Positions 53,324 through 57,637 of a stretch of 64,000 bases of DNA are shown here, piece by piece. Position numbers and translations under genes: made by a program. The notes under the pieces were generated by a model. It was given only the letters and a program-made list of their open reading frames with translations, made no database searches and was not told the origin of the DNA. Positions within the stretch are counted from its first letter, which is position 1; every line of letters starts with the position of its first letter. Origin of the DNA: Lophius americanus (taxonomy: Eukaryota; Chordata; Actinopteri; Lophiiformes; Lophiidae); contig JBBDHG010000014.1 in NCBI GenBank assembly GCA_037951165.1, positions 519,501 to 583,500 of the forward strand, in the 5' to 3' direction.

Positions 53324-54205
53324 AACTTCTGTTAATTGATTAAGCGGATTGAGTACTGCAGCATTAAGCTCGGTCTGCGACCAACCATAGATATTTGGTT
53401 GAACGTAAACAGTCACCCAAGCTCAGACAACTGCTTCAGACTGCTAACACACACACTCACACACACAAACCACACAAGCACATATATACACGAATATGGG
53501 ACATAATGGATCAAAAAGAAGCCACAGCATGAGTGAAGTGGACTGACATAAGGGAAATCTGTTATGATTTAATGTGAAGATTCTGCAGGCTTATTGTTAT
53601 GATCATTTTCTCATTATAAATCACTATTTGAAAGAGACACATAGGGAATTTATGGGGAACACGTGGAGCTACATTCAAGTTCTCCTAGTCATATTAATAG
53701 CAACAATTTAAATGCTCTAAAAAGTCAGAATTGTTATTATACTCTCAAAAATCCTGCACACACAGCCCGACATCTAACATTACAAGGAGTTTTATTCAGA
53801 ATTACAGAACCTTGGAGAAACTGTTCAGCCCTAAAGTGCAAGGCCTACTATGTAAAAAATGTTCTAAATGAAGTTTACACAGTTCCTACAAAGCAAATCA
53901 AGAGTAAGTCGGGTTCTTTGTTGTACGGAATGTGAAGCAGCACAGCACTTCATTCTGGTTTTAACATGGATTTCCAAGGAGAGCAGTCATAACACTCAAC
54001 CCCAGACAGCAGCTGCATCATCACTGCATTATTGACAACTCCAAGTCTACTCAAAAACTCATCTGCTGTGTAGAAAAACACACACCCACATGATAATAAC
54101 ATGTTAAATGACCTTCACGGTCCAATCTGACCTCCAGCCCAAATCCTTGGTGATACTCTTAAAGTTGTTCCCCATCTGAAGCAGCCCTACCTTTGTGACA
54201 GTCAT
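1819..54205 (-). CDS. coro2b: coronin 2B, complete gene model, 12 coding exons
   Basis: Join, in transcript order: 54205-54191, 22319-22119, 12068-11952, 10613-10464, 8313-8149, 7238-7122, 7041-6937, 6305-6209, 5677-5565, 5380-5290, 2936-2797, 1953-1819. The product is 481 aa; human CORO2B is about 480 aa. Seen: coronin N-terminal signature (residues 6-30), WD repeats through about residue 300 (GH..V...W, SAGYDYK, SFNTDGSLLA), the conserved coronin C-terminal extension (about 300-400), and a leucine-heptad coiled coil (about 440-478). The exon-level match to vertebrate CORO2B, including VPPRTENE and the MTVTK start, is far closer than to CORO2A. Known of the family: coronins bind F-actin and Arp2/3-related machinery; CORO2B is a cytoplasmic and membrane-associated protein enriched in neurons. 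Which teleost duplicate (a or b) this is cannot be told from one locus. All introns are GT-AG. Confidence 0.96.
1954..2796 (-). other. coro2b intron 11
   Basis: 843 bp, AT-rich, with a T-rich run near 2065. No repeat of a known family and no second gene seen. Confidence 0.9.
2797..2936 (-). CDS. coro2b: coro2b exon 11 (residues 391-437), variable linker
   Basis: 140 nt: completes Asp391, then PVLMSLKDGYNRPNQLVFK, APVKEKKNVVVNGID and LLENVPPRTENE. This linker separates CORO2B from CORO2A, which has a longer, different sequence here. The acceptor is TGCAAACAG. The donor is GAG|GTTCGT, a poor match to consensus; reading through it adds VRE and then a stop, which would remove the coiled coil. 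Confidence 0.95.
4130..4196. repeat. nested perfect hairpins
   Basis: Arms 4130-4145 and 4154-4169 are perfect 16-bp complements with an 8-nt loop, GCCCTTAC. The loop itself pairs with GTAAGGGC at 4166-4173, and the motif CAGACTCCCAC...GCCCTTACG is then repeated once more to 4193, so alternative folds compete. Confidence 0.9.
4330..4620 (+). mobile_element. L2-like LINE 3' end with (ATT)n tail
   Basis: The frame reads HLWNALPRHLR and is followed by CTTTTATCTGC, TAGCACTTTGAGATTTGATC and GTGAAGTGCGTTGTAA, then seven ATT units (4591-4612). The LWNALP...LR phrase is the usual C-terminus of fish L2-type LINEs. The same tail recurs at 43325-43392. Confidence 0.75.
4625..5115 (-). pseudogene. L2-like LINE reverse-transcriptase fragment
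   Basis: Read on the minus strand, it gives SGVTQGSIHGPLL around 4785-4740, a decayed form of the RT motif GVPQGSxLGPLL. Stops and shifts are frequent. The upstream part to 5115 aligns with 22585-23035 and, reversed, with 50190-50700, so these are three copies of one element. Confidence 0.75.
5105..5132. repeat. perfect 12-bp hairpin
   Basis: AACCCTATATGT (5105-5116) pairs with ACATATAGGGTT (5121-5132) around the loop CCGC. The flanking GTGCGGACAT is also repeated in inverted form, which suggests a local copy error on the opposite strand. Confidence 0.9.
5290..5380 (-). CDS. coro2b: coro2b exon 10 (residues 361-391)
   Basis: 91 nt: SDTYQEDIYPMTPGTEPAL, then SASEWLSGINR plus one base of Asp391. 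SYQEDIYP.T followed by EWL is typical of coronins. The acceptor is CTTTACAG and the donor G|GTACAG. Intron 9 upstream is 184 bp. Confidence 0.96.
5565..5677 (-). CDS. coro2b: coro2b exon 9 (residues 323-360), coronin C-terminal extension
   Basis: 113 nt: completes Gly323, then VMPKHGLDVGACEVFRFYK and LITLKGLIEPISMIVPRR. This is the conserved segment that closes the propeller in all coronins. The acceptor is CCTCTGCAG and the donor AGA|GTGAGT. A perfect tandem duplication sits in intron 8 about 55 bp upstream of its acceptor. Confidence 0.97.
5733..5788 (+). repeat. 28-bp perfect tandem duplication
   Basis: Two identical 28-bp units that start CAGACTTTATGG and end GGAGTCACAT. No mismatch, so the event is recent or under gene conversion. 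Confidence 0.95.
5895..5994. repeat. 100-bp foldback with GAAACGTTGC core
   Basis: CCGCGCACTGACTAAC (5895-5910) is the near-complement of GTTGGTCAGTGTGCGG (5979-5994), with two mismatches. Between them, read on the minus strand, lie CCTGATGAAGG and GAAACGTTGC, a phrase common at the ends of animal retroelements, including Penelope-like ones. The family is not certain. Confidence 0.6.
6209..6305 (-). CDS. coro2b: coro2b exon 8 (residues 291-323)
   Basis: 97 nt: GDGNIRYFEITTEKPYL, then QYLMEYRSPAPQKGL plus one base of the next glycine codon (phase 1). GDGNIRY(F/Y)E is the coronin blade motif before the C-terminal extension. The acceptor is CCCTGACAG and the donor G|GTAAGT. Confidence 0.97.
6306..6936 (-). 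other. coro2b intron 7
   Basis: 631 bp between exons 8 and 7. No repeat family or second gene recognised. Confidence 0.9.
6937..7041 (-). CDS. coro2b: coro2b exon 7 (residues 256-290)
   Basis: 105 nt: EDLSMPIVEEDIDGLSG, then LLFPFYDADTHMLYLAGK. PFYDADT is a near-invariant coronin motif of the fifth propeller blade. The acceptor is CTCTCCAG and the donor AAG|GTTAGT. Phase 0 at both ends. Confidence 0.97.
7122..7238 (-). CDS. coro2b: coro2b exon 6 (residues 217-255), WD repeat 4
   Basis: 117 nt, 39 codons: QANCKDHRVNRVVFLG, then KRLLTTGVSRWNTRQ and IALWDQ. The TTGVSRWNxRQxALWDQ block is diagnostic of coronins. The acceptor is GCCCACCAG and the donor CAG|GTCAGA. It is separated from exon 7 by only 80 bp (intron 6), the shortest intron of the gene. 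Confidence 0.97.
7239..8148 (-). other. coro2b intron 5
   Basis: 910 bp. It holds a short perfect hairpin (7470-7480 with 7485-7495) and a fish interspersed repeat fragment at 7620-7770; the rest is unremarkable. Confidence 0.9.
7620..7770 (+). repeat. fish interspersed repeat fragment, tRNA-like head
   Basis: CAGGAGGTAGAGTGGTTG, then ACCACCAATTG, GACTCCTTCAGTCC, CTTAACCCCAACCTGCTCCC and a GCTCCGCCCAC segment match a very common teleost repeat that starts like a tRNA-derived sequence. Related pieces are at 20500-20700 and 26880-27215. Confidence 0.6.
8149..8313 (-). CDS. coro2b: coro2b exon 5 (residues 162-216), WD repeat 3
   Basis: 165 nt, from ILIWNLEIGEPVKM to PRSGVVLQ. It contains IDCHADVILSMSFNTDG and SLLATSCKDKKMRVIEP, the third WD repeat. 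The first residue is Ile where the human protein has Val. The acceptor is ACGTTTCAG and the donor CAG|GTGAGA. Phase 0 at both ends. Confidence 0.97.
8314..10463 (-). other. coro2b intron 4
   Basis: 2.15 kb. Between 8430 and 9480 the sequence is of ordinary composition with no recognised family. An L2-like LINE fragment lies at 9770-10110. Confidence 0.9.
9770..10110 (+). pseudogene. L2-like LINE reverse-transcriptase fragment
   Basis: 9870-9902 encodes GVPQGSILGLL, the RT motif of L2-type elements. At about 10050-10085 the phrase for SHLYTGFL resembles the HITPVL..LHWLP segment. Many stops; the fragment is inside intron 4 on the strand opposite coro2b. Confidence 0.7.
10464..10613 (-). CDS. 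coro2b: coro2b exon 4 (residues 112-161), WD repeat 2
   Basis: 150 nt, 50 codons, from VRVWEIPKGGLRCNM to SAGYDYK. It contains GHSRRVGLIEWHPT and ILFSAGYDYK, nearly invariant in CORO2 proteins. The donor is AAG|GTACCG. The acceptor region ends GAATATGGAAG and is GT-repeat-rich rather than a clear pyrimidine tract, so this acceptor looks weak. The exon boundary agrees with homology and keeps frame with exons 3 and 5. Confidence 0.95.
10722..11410 (+). repeat. family A repeat, copy 2, most complete
   Basis: Blocks in order: CCCTGAAAAGTCGGGGATAT, GGAATCGTCATCACCGC, TATACCCACATTAGCC, GATTTTGGGAAAGGTTAG, ACTCACTAGGGGGAGCTT (11170-11187), a second box ACTCACTAGGGGAGTT (11308-11323), GAGGAGTTCAATCAACGC and GGGGATTGGGGCTTTTTC. 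An (AAT)n run (11035-11082) stands in the middle where other copies read GCATATGAATCGAC. It gives the best view of the family's length, about 600-650 bp. Confidence 0.75.
11035..11082. repeat. (AAT)n microsatellite
   Basis: About 16 AAT units inside family A copy 2. Confidence 0.95.
11952..12068 (-). CDS. coro2b: coro2b exon 3 (residues 73-111), WD repeat 1
   Basis: 117 nt in phase 0 at both ends. It encodes SGRLDSHYPKVCGHQG, then VLDIKWNP and ASCSEDTS. The GH, the DIKWNP strand and SCSED are the classic first WD repeat of coronins. The acceptor is TTGCTTCAG and the donor TCG|GTAAGT, a consensus site. Intron 2 upstream is 10.05 kb. Confidence 0.97.
12410..12880 (+). mobile_element. retroelement 3' end with tandem units and (TA)n
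   Basis: 12410-12540 carries about five degenerate 25-29 bp units of the type CATCTGCACCTGGA...ACTATT. 12665-12735 is (TA)n running into CATA repeats. 12800-12875 reads GCTGGAGCTGCTTC, TTTTCCCTTTTGGGGATTAA and TAAAGTTTCTATC, then TATC repeats: the usual end of a common fish LINE. I do not assign the clade. Confidence 0.6.
13079..13094 (+). promoter_or_regulatory. CTCF-like motif
   Basis: CCACAGGGGGGCAGTG fits the vertebrate CTCF core (CCASYAGRKGGCRS) except at two central positions. Sequence match only. Confidence 0.35.
13590..13730 (+). repeat. fish interspersed repeat fragment (AAGAAGGTTATGTTT type)
   Basis: CCCCCAAGAAGGTTATGTTT, then a TTGTTTGTTTTTTGGCAAGA stretch, GGATTTGCATGAAATTTC and ACCAAGATGAAGG match a common teleost repeat. 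A related piece with TTTTCATAAAATTTGGTGGG is at 30360-30480. Confidence 0.55.
14612..15103 (+). mobile_element. Tc1-like transposon, internally deleted
   Basis: Ends are inverted: CAGCCACAACATTATAACCAC (from 14618) and, reversed, CAGCCACAACATTAAAACCAC (to about 15091). Between them are decayed pieces of a Tc1-type transposase reading: ACCTACCAAAGCTTTCAAAG (TYQxxSKEG), GAACCGGCACCAGGGTCAC and GCTCATTGACGCAGG. At about 490 bp it lacks the DDE catalytic two-thirds of a 1.3-1.6 kb Tc1 element, so it could move only with help in the past. Confidence 0.8.
15926..16617. mobile_element. 692-bp terminal-inverted-repeat element, unassigned
   Basis: Perfect 16-bp inverted ends, CAATAGGTGGGTTTAC (15926-15941) and GTAAACCCACCTATTG (16602-16617), flanked on both sides by TCA (15923-15925 and 16618-16620), a 3-bp target duplication. 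The octamer TTTACATG occurs at 15937, 16001, 16420 and 16530. No transposase frame. A 3-bp duplication is known for PIF/Harbinger elements, but TCA is not their usual TWA, so class is open. Confidence 0.75.
17476..17502. repeat. perfect 11-bp hairpin
   Basis: CCCACTGATTA (17476-17486) pairs with TAATCAGTGGG (17492-17502) around a 5-nt loop. Confidence 0.9.
17826..18030. repeat. imperfect (TAA)n microsatellite
   Basis: A TAA-rich tract with a pure core at about 17878-17922 and interrupted flanks. The apparent long isoleucine frame here is only the repeat. Confidence 0.95.
18130..18500 (-). repeat. family A repeat, copy 3
   Basis: Reversed, it reads GGAGTCCAATCAGAGGGATT, GTACAACGCAGGTGATTGGG, TTTGGTTCATATGAATTG and ATCGCCGCCGCAGATCC. 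A short (TA)n (18316-18335) replaces the part that usually holds the CACTAGGGGG box. Confidence 0.65.
18680..18960 (+). pseudogene. L2-like LINE ORF2 C-terminal fragment
   Basis: An open stretch from 18689 to 18895 gives FSRLDCCDAVLAGLPKK, QLQPVQNAAARVL and then HISPVLRSLHWFP before a stop. This is the well-known C-terminal segment of fish L2-type LINEs; sequence past the stop (FQNPAAGLQSTKRF in another frame) continues it after a frameshift. Confidence 0.85.
20500..20700 (-). repeat. fish interspersed repeat (CTATATAAGTCCATTTACC end)
   Basis: GGTTCCATTGGAGTGTGAAT, CTCCTGATGAGCAGGTGGCG, CCTTGCATGGCAGCC and GTGCTATATAAGTCCATTTA belong to a very abundant teleost repeat. The middle matches 26960-27080 in the opposite orientation. 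Confidence 0.65.
21180..21195 (+). promoter_or_regulatory. CTCF-like motif
   Basis: CCTCTAGATGGCGCTA matches the CTCF core CCASYAGRKGGCRSTR at all but one position. It lies about 0.9 kb beyond the end of exon 2, in intron 2. Confidence 0.45.
21480..21650 (+). repeat. unclassified repeat shared with 25915-26085
   Basis: GATTTTATTTTCTTGGAT, CGTCAGTTGGACATTAGGC, CATACCTCCTTATTTGGATC and TCTGCATTTTGG align in order with the second copy 4.4 kb away. The final TGCATTTGGGTCC-like phrase is often seen near the ends of fish LTR elements; class not established. Confidence 0.5.
22119..22319 (-). CDS. coro2b: coro2b exon 2 (residues 6-72)
   Basis: 201 nt, 67 codons, beginning MSWRPTYRG and ending VIPVSQ. 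It holds the coronin N-terminal signature (SKFRNVYGK, then HDNHFCAVN and ESAGGGSF), which opens the WD propeller. The acceptor is TTTCCTCAG at 22328-22320 and the donor CAG|GTAACG. The exon begins with ATG right after the acceptor, so a transcript with another leader would give a 476-residue protein from this codon. Confidence 0.97.
22530..22559. repeat. perfect 14-bp hairpin
   Basis: CTTTTACTCTCAAT (22530-22543) pairs with ATTGAGAGTAAAAG (22546-22559) around a 2-nt loop. AAAGGTTT / AAACCTTT form another small stem just after it. Confidence 0.9.
22585..23035 (-). pseudogene. L2-like LINE reverse-transcriptase fragment
   Basis: Minus-strand reading at 22729-22670 gives VGVPQGSILGPLLLN, then YMLPLDH: an intact RT core phrase of L2-type LINEs. 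It aligns with 4625-5115 and, reversed, with 50190-50700. A 21-bp unit is duplicated in tandem inside it (22755-22775, 22776-22796). Confidence 0.8.
23228..23298. repeat. twin perfect hairpins
   Basis: Stem 1: 23228-23242 with 23247-23261, 15 bp, loop GACA. Stem 2: 23271-23283 with 23286-23298, 13 bp, loop TT. They are 9 nt apart, just beyond the 5' side of the LINE fragment. Confidence 0.9.
23845..24005 (+). repeat. fish interspersed repeat fragment
   Basis: GGTGAGATTTATTCTCTGCA, TTTCACCCATCC, CAAGGGCTGGGATAGAACCC and CTGAGCTAAAGCCGCTCT resemble a common teleost repeat with a tRNA-like end. Confidence 0.5.
24145..24185 (+). repeat. L2-like tail with (ATT)n
   Basis: AAATTAAATGTATT followed by ATT units is the same end as at 43325-43392. 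Confidence 0.5.
25915..26085 (+). repeat. unclassified repeat, second copy of 21480-21650
   Basis: TATTTTCCTTGATTATCAG, TTGGACTTTAGACATC, TCATCAGGCCTGCTTATCTG and CTACATTTGGGTCCC follow the same order as the first copy. Confidence 0.5.
26880..27215 (+). repeat. fish interspersed repeat
   Basis: GTCGCTCCCAATGGCCGGGC, CACTGGTGTGTGAGTGATGG, CGCCATGCAAGGCGTCACAT, ATCTTACTCAAGGACACTTC and CCGGGTATCGAACCACC match one of the commonest teleost repeats. Overlaps in content with 20500-20700 (reversed) and with the class of 7620-7770. Confidence 0.7.
27676..27694 (-). promoter_or_regulatory. CTCF-like motif
   Basis: On the minus strand GGCCAGCGGGGGGCGCAGTG matches the extended CTCF motif with about one mismatch in the core. 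It is in intron 1. Confidence 0.5.
29985..30290 (+). repeat. family A repeat, copy 4
   Basis: AGTAAGAACTGGATTGATTT, GAGATCTATAGGCGATTA, ACTCAATAGGGGGAGAT (30144-30160), GAAGAGTTCAATCAGGGGAA and GGTGATTGGGGGCTTTTC. Confidence 0.7.
30360..30480 (+). repeat. fish interspersed repeat fragment
   Basis: AAACTATAGAACAAATTTTC, TAAAATTTGGTGGGAGGATG and TTTTCTGGGGCTGATTT match the same general family as 13590-13730. Confidence 0.45.
31263..31298. repeat. (TG)n microsatellite
   Basis: TG dinucleotide repeat with one TA interruption. Confidence 0.95.
32591..32740. repeat. (TA)n microsatellite
   Basis: A pure TA core (about 32623-32680) inside 150 bp of ATA-rich near-palindromic sequence. Confidence 0.95.
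33410..34290 (-). pseudogene. RTE-like LINE fragment, split by a nested insertion
   Basis: Read on the minus strand it gives VMLVDDIVIFSERGEQVEE (from about 34254, a form of the RT MFADDIV box), then RYALERRGMK, ending at the 3' side with a run of GAAGAAGAAG (33416-33424). The order agrees with the RTE-like fish LINE also seen at 55690-56150. Stops and shifts are present. Positions about 33580-33818 are foreign. Confidence 0.8.
33580..33818 (+). mobile_element. LINE tail plus (GTAT)n(GT)n inside the RTE fragment
   Basis: GTAT and GT repeats (33596-33648) followed by GGTCAAATTTCTTGCAGG and GGCAATAAACTG...TTCTGATTCTGATTTGG, the same 3' end as at 96-236 and 39337-39490. It interrupts the RTE element, so it arrived later. 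Confidence 0.65.
34985..35260 (+). repeat. family A repeat, copy 5
   Basis: GACTTCCTAACTGTTGATCC, CCAAATTTGTTGCATATGAA, ACTCCAGGAGATCTATCTTG, ACCCACTAGGGAGAGCTTT (35100-35118), AGTTCAATCAGGGGGATTGC and GGGGATTGGGGGCTTTGG. Confidence 0.75.
35270..35312 (-). repeat. L2-like tail, reversed
   Basis: AATAAT units followed by ACATTTAATTTATAATGCAC, the reverse of the tail at 43325-43392; directly abuts family A copy 5. Confidence 0.55.
37700..37805 (-). mobile_element. RTE-like LINE 3' fragment
   Basis: GTGACCCACTCTTTCCATCT, CCCCTGCATCTTCCACAC and CCAACTGCATGTCCTCTCGT resemble 33440-33530, in the same orientation. Confidence 0.55.
38935..39170 (+). repeat. family A repeat, copy 6
   Basis: AAAAAGTCAGGGATAATGTG, GGAATCGTTATTGCCACG, CCTTTATGTTAACGGGATGA, GAGTAAGAACTGGATTGATT and TTTTGGAGCCATAATTTATG. 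Only the first half of the unit remains. Confidence 0.65.
39337..39720 (-). mobile_element. LINE 3' end with (TTCTGA)n tail
   Basis: Plus-strand AGAATC repeats (39337-39360), then AGCTTCATTGGCCATG and ACAAGGAATTTGACCCCGG: the reversed end of the teleost element whose other copies are at 96-236 and 33580-33818. Upstream in its own sense, DSFYPQAI.L.NN (about 39705-39660) resembles the last residues of such an ORF2. Confidence 0.75.
42290..42630 (+). repeat. family A repeat, copy 7
   Basis: AAAAAGTCTGGGGTATTACG, GGAATCACCACCGCCGATCC, AAAACTATGGATGGATCATG, TGTTGGGAAAGGTTGGTTGC, GAATCGACTCGAGGAGATGT and ATAGTTCACATTTTTTACC. The CACTAGGGGG box itself is lost. Confidence 0.7.
43325..43392 (+). mobile_element. 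L2-like LINE 3' end with (ATT)n tail
   Basis: TAGCACTTTGAGATTTGATC, CAAATGTAAAGTGCATTATA and ATT units: the same end as at 4525-4612 with only a few differences. Confidence 0.7.
44600..44624. repeat. (GA)n microsatellite
   Basis: Twelve GA units. Confidence 0.95.
45717..45747. repeat. (TA)n microsatellite
   Basis: Pure AT/TA run. Confidence 0.95.
46269..46308. repeat. (CA)n microsatellite
   Basis: About 20 CA units. Confidence 0.95.
48987..49029. repeat. (TG)n microsatellite
   Basis: About 20 TG units with one TA near the start. Confidence 0.95.
50055..50230 (-). repeat. family A repeat, copy 8
   Basis: ACAGCTCCCCTTAGCGAGTG is the reversed box; AATCAACCCAGTTCTTCCTC and AATGATCCATGAGATCG are further reversed blocks. 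It runs into the LINE fragment at 50190. Confidence 0.65.
50190..50700 (+). pseudogene. L2-like LINE reverse-transcriptase fragment
   Basis: 50552-50600 encodes CVVPQGSTRGPLLLT, a decayed GVPQGSxLGPLL box. The fragment is the reverse counterpart of 22585-23035 and 4625-5115. Confidence 0.75.
51930..52120 (+). mobile_element. non-LTR retroelement 3' fragment
   Basis: CTCCAGGGTGGAGG, GGAACGCCTCAGGATTTCCT, GAGATGAACTACAGAGCAGT and GGGATGTCAGGAATAACCTG follow the order of an abundant fish LINE (coding side ERLGIP, EEL, EVWASLL). The reversed copy at 62790-63440 covers the adjoining part. Clade not assigned. Confidence 0.65.
53289..53320. repeat. (TC)n microsatellite
   Basis: About 16 TC units. 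Confidence 0.95.
54191..54205 (-). CDS. coro2b: coro2b coding exon 1 (residues 1-5, MTVTK)
   Basis: The exon supplies only ATG ACT GTC ACA AAG and is followed directly by a donor, GTAGGG, at 54190-54185. Residues MTVTK are exactly the first five of vertebrate CORO2B, which is why this start was chosen although it lies 31.9 kb from the next exon. The leader upstream on the minus strand is pyrimidine-rich (CTCCTCATC, CTCCCTCC), consistent with a 5' UTR. The codon phase at the junction is 0. A second usable start opens exon 2. Confidence 0.88.
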
Positions 54206-54790
54206 GCAGAATCGGTTGGTGAGGAGCAAGCCAGTGTCCCTTTCAAGCAGAGAGCGGCGCAGCAGGAGTGGCAGAGTGATGATGAGGAGAGCAGGGCAGC
54301 TCTGCTGAATGTGCAGCGGGAGGGAGAAAAGAGGAGGGGACAGACTTACAGGTTAGTGTGTCTGCTTCAGACTGACTGCTGCTGCACTAATGCAAGGGCT
54401 GGCAGACGGCGTGTGGTGGGTTACTACAACAGGGAAAAGCTCCTCTCTAGGATACACCCCTCCCTTCTTCACCTTCACGCACACACACACAAGCACTCAC
54501 AAACGCACCAACACACATAGATGATGCCCACAAAGTCGACCGCTCTACTCTCTCAGTATGTCTCTTGCAGCGTGGTGAGTAGCGGCAGATACAGTTTATT
54601 GATGAGCAGCCAGGCACAGCTGCAGGAGGAGGCAGGAGCAGTGCAGTCTGGGACAGGAGGCTGCAGAAACAGAAGGAGGGAGCTAGGGAGGGAAGGAGGG
54701 AGTTGGACGCTGTGTCGCAGTCTGCTACTCAGGCATGCGCGTCATCCAGTGTGTACTGATGTGTGTACGTGTGTTTGTGGGAGTGACAAA
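54206..54790 (-). promoter_or_regulatory. probable coro2b 5' UTR and core promoter region
   Basis: Read on the minus strand, the 585 bp before the ATG are rich in C and T (runs of CTCC and CCTT), contain GCTGCGCCGC next to the start, and have GCATGCGC at 54733-54740, which resembles an NRF1 half-site. There is no clear TATA box at a fixed distance and the transcription start cannot be placed. TGTAAGT at about 54342-54348 could be a donor, so the leader may be split. Confidence 0.4.
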
Positions 54791-55689
54791 AGCTTTGCAT
54801 GAGCATAGCATTTACAATATTTGCATCTAGATGTGACTTCAATATATCCATTTATTTCTATATGTGAAAAAAATAGAAATACCTTCAGATACCACAATCT
54901 CATGGACACACAACAATACACACATACACAATCAAAAAGTTATAAAAATGTAGCGATGACGGCACTTTTCGACTTTCCTTCATTCAATTCCTCAACCGTG
55001 ATCGAATGTCGATAGAATCAAACGATTATTTTCTATTATAAATAATGATAATTATTGTTATTAAGCCTGATGTTTGAATCTTTGAACATTAGATCTTAGA
55101 GGCTTTGTTTAACCTTTTTAACAACTTTTATCTAATTGGAAAATATTGAGTGGTAATCATAATTAAGTCAAGTTTTTTATAAACCAATAAATCAAAGCGT
55201 GTCTTAAAGGGCTGTACAAATAAATGACATCATCCTAAACAAAAGCAAACAATACTCCATATATACAACAAACACACAAAAATCATATAAACATACTGTA
55301 AATACATTTCCATATTAAAAATGAAAAATCCATATATGCAAGTTAATTTCAGTTAACTTACTTTAGTGATCCCAAAAAGAAATGGTAGATACATATAAAT
55401 AGTAAAAAAATATGTATCCTACTTGTATTATAGATGAAATATTTGTAAATATAAAAGTCTAAAAAAAGACCAACAGAAGACGCCTTGAAGCGGACCATCA
55501 CTATGAGCTGAAGACAATCGATTAATTTCAAAGTTACTTTTGTAAGAATGAACTTGGTAGACTCAACACTAAATGTGCAGAGGAAGACGGTCCAAAACGA
55601 GAAGAGCTCAGAAACTAAAGTCTTTTGCATATATTTGTCATATTTTAATGTAGTTGCTATCACAAAACATTCTTAATAATGTCATGATA

Positions 55690-56150
55690 GTCTCCATGTA
55701 CTATGATGTTTGCAGATGACACTGTGATGTGCAGTGAGAGCAGGGAGCAAGTGGAAGTACCTGGAGAGGTGGAGGTTGGGATGGAGAGAAGGGGAATGAA
55801 GATGTTCTTGGGAAGAGACGAGATAGAAGGATTAGAAAGGAGCATATTGGAGGGACAGTCCAGGTTGGATATATTGGAGAAAAAGTAAGAGAGGCCAGAT
55901 TGAGATGGTTTGGACATGTGATGAGGAGGGATAGTGGATGTATTTGATCTTAAGGATGCTAGAGATGGAGCTGCCACGCGGGAGAGGATGGGGCAAGACC
56001 ACAGAGGAGGTTTCTGGATGTGGTGAGAGAGGACATGCACTTGGTTGGTGTGATATAGGATGCAGTGGATAGGGCGAGATGGGAACAGACAATTCCCCGT
56101 GGCGAACCCTAAAGGGAAACAGCCAAAAGATGAAAAAGAAGAAGAATAAC
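55690..56150 (+). pseudogene. RTE-like LINE fragment
   Basis: MFADDTVMCSESREQVE (55703-55753) is the RT catalytic box (here ADD) of RTE-type fish LINEs. It is followed after an internal deletion by VREARLRWFGHVMRRDS (about 55886-55935), then RRFLDVVREDM, and ends with GGCGAACCCTAAAGGGAAAC and a GAAGAAGAA tail (56140-56148). Broken by stops. Confidence 0.85.
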
Positions 56151-57621
56151 GTTATGATTGTCAGAAAGTAATGAAAATGCTCTAATATTGGTTTCTATCT
56201 TGAAACCTGATACTTTGTCAGGGATCAGAAAGAGTCTGACATTTCATTTTGGAGAAGTTGCTTTCTTTGCACGGACACTACTACTACTAACTATTGTGGC
56301 ATGAAAGCATCAACTCAGTCTCACAGAGTAACAAATCTTTGTCACACTCTAGTTGAGTAAAAAAAACAGGCCAAGATTCTGGCTCCGTTACCATGACTTA
56401 ACTTTCCATAGCTGTGAAATTCTCCTCTGGTGGCTGCGAGGTACAATGCTGGCTTTGTATGTGCGTCCACACGCACAGACTTACAGTAAGAGTCTGAACA
56501 CGCTGGACAGAGACAGAACAAGTTCACTCGGAGTGACGTAAACATTGTCCATGACAGACCGGTCATTATGTTTTTATTTAAATTTATCACTGTCCTTCAG
56601 CGGCTAAACGCTCCTAATGCTCAGATGTGTCATCTATAACCTATTATTATCACTTCCTGTCTGGAACAATTGTATTTCCTATTTGGGTGCTAAGAGAGTG
56701 TGTAATACAGTTATTAACGTATTAATTAAAACCTCTAGAGATTTAGAATCCAAGGGTCTTTTTAATTTGAGAGAAGTGGTTTGTGGATCCTTCAAATAAC
56801 CCTCATGACTGTGACTTATGTCAAAAGCTCAAACCCACTTAAGTGAAATATTGTGGGATACTATAGTCCAAGGTTGTATCTTTAAGAAGATGTGGGAGGC
56901 CAGGCATAAGAAGAAAAAAAATGAAAGGAGGAAGATTTTTTTTCTCATATTTCATTTTGAGAAAACAGGCGAAGTGTCGAGAATAAAGTTCAAATTTTGT
57001 GAATAAAGTCGAACTAAATCAGAGATTGGATCTTTTTTTTTAATTCTGCATTTTGACAATAAAGTCCAAATATGAAAAGTCCAAATATGGACAAGCTGAA
57101 GCCATACCACATTGGTATTAATGGTTGCATTGGTGGTTTTAGTCTCTGCGTTGTGTGGATGGAGGCCTACAGAAAAAACAACAACCCCAAAGTAATAGCA
57201 GACTACTTCATCACTTCATCCATTGTGCTCTTGGGAGGATGCCTGGAGCGATGGCACGCTGACAGAAGCACAGAAATGCAAAGCTTCCTCTCATTTAGTT
57301 CAGCTTTTTTCTCTTCATTTCTACTTCTTTCTCCAAATGAAATATAAAAAAAAAAAAATCCATAAGGGCCTGGCCCTTATAGAAACAACTTCACAACAAG
57401 AAAAATCCTGTAATCCGGAATTTCAATCACATTTAAGTGGAATAATAACCATCAGCAGTGACTGTCTGTCTTAAATGTAGGCTTTGAGTTCCTGACTCTT
57501 CTCGGTTCCAATGAATCATGGCAAGTCTGTTTTGGATTAGGATTTTCATTTCCTTCTTGTTTACTGTTCTGGCCCTGTGACAGCTGGCTGACTTCATGGA
57601 GTCAACCAAATGCAACACTCT

Positions 57622-57637
57622 GCTGCCATCTGGTGTT
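57622..57637 (-). promoter_or_regulatory. CTCF-like motif
   Basis: On the minus strand ACACCAGATGGCAGCA matches CCASYAGRKGGCRS at nearly every position. It lies 3.4 kb upstream of the coro2b start codon. Confidence 0.5.

Larger units (their letters stand above)
22320..54190 (-). other. coro2b intron 1, 31.9 kb
   Basis: The large first intron. Apart from the listed elements, the following stretches show no family or gene I recognise: 24190-25900, 27700-29980, 30500-31260, 31310-32590, 35320-37690, 40360-42280, 43400-48980 (except microsatellites), 50760-51920 and 52130-54190. 28960-29720 and 49140-49420 are richer in C and T than the surroundings. Confidence 0.9.

Noticed and set aside
54311..54802. 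two plus-strand frames at the coro2b 5' end
   Set aside because: They lie opposite the probable leader and promoter and have no motif or own splice signals.
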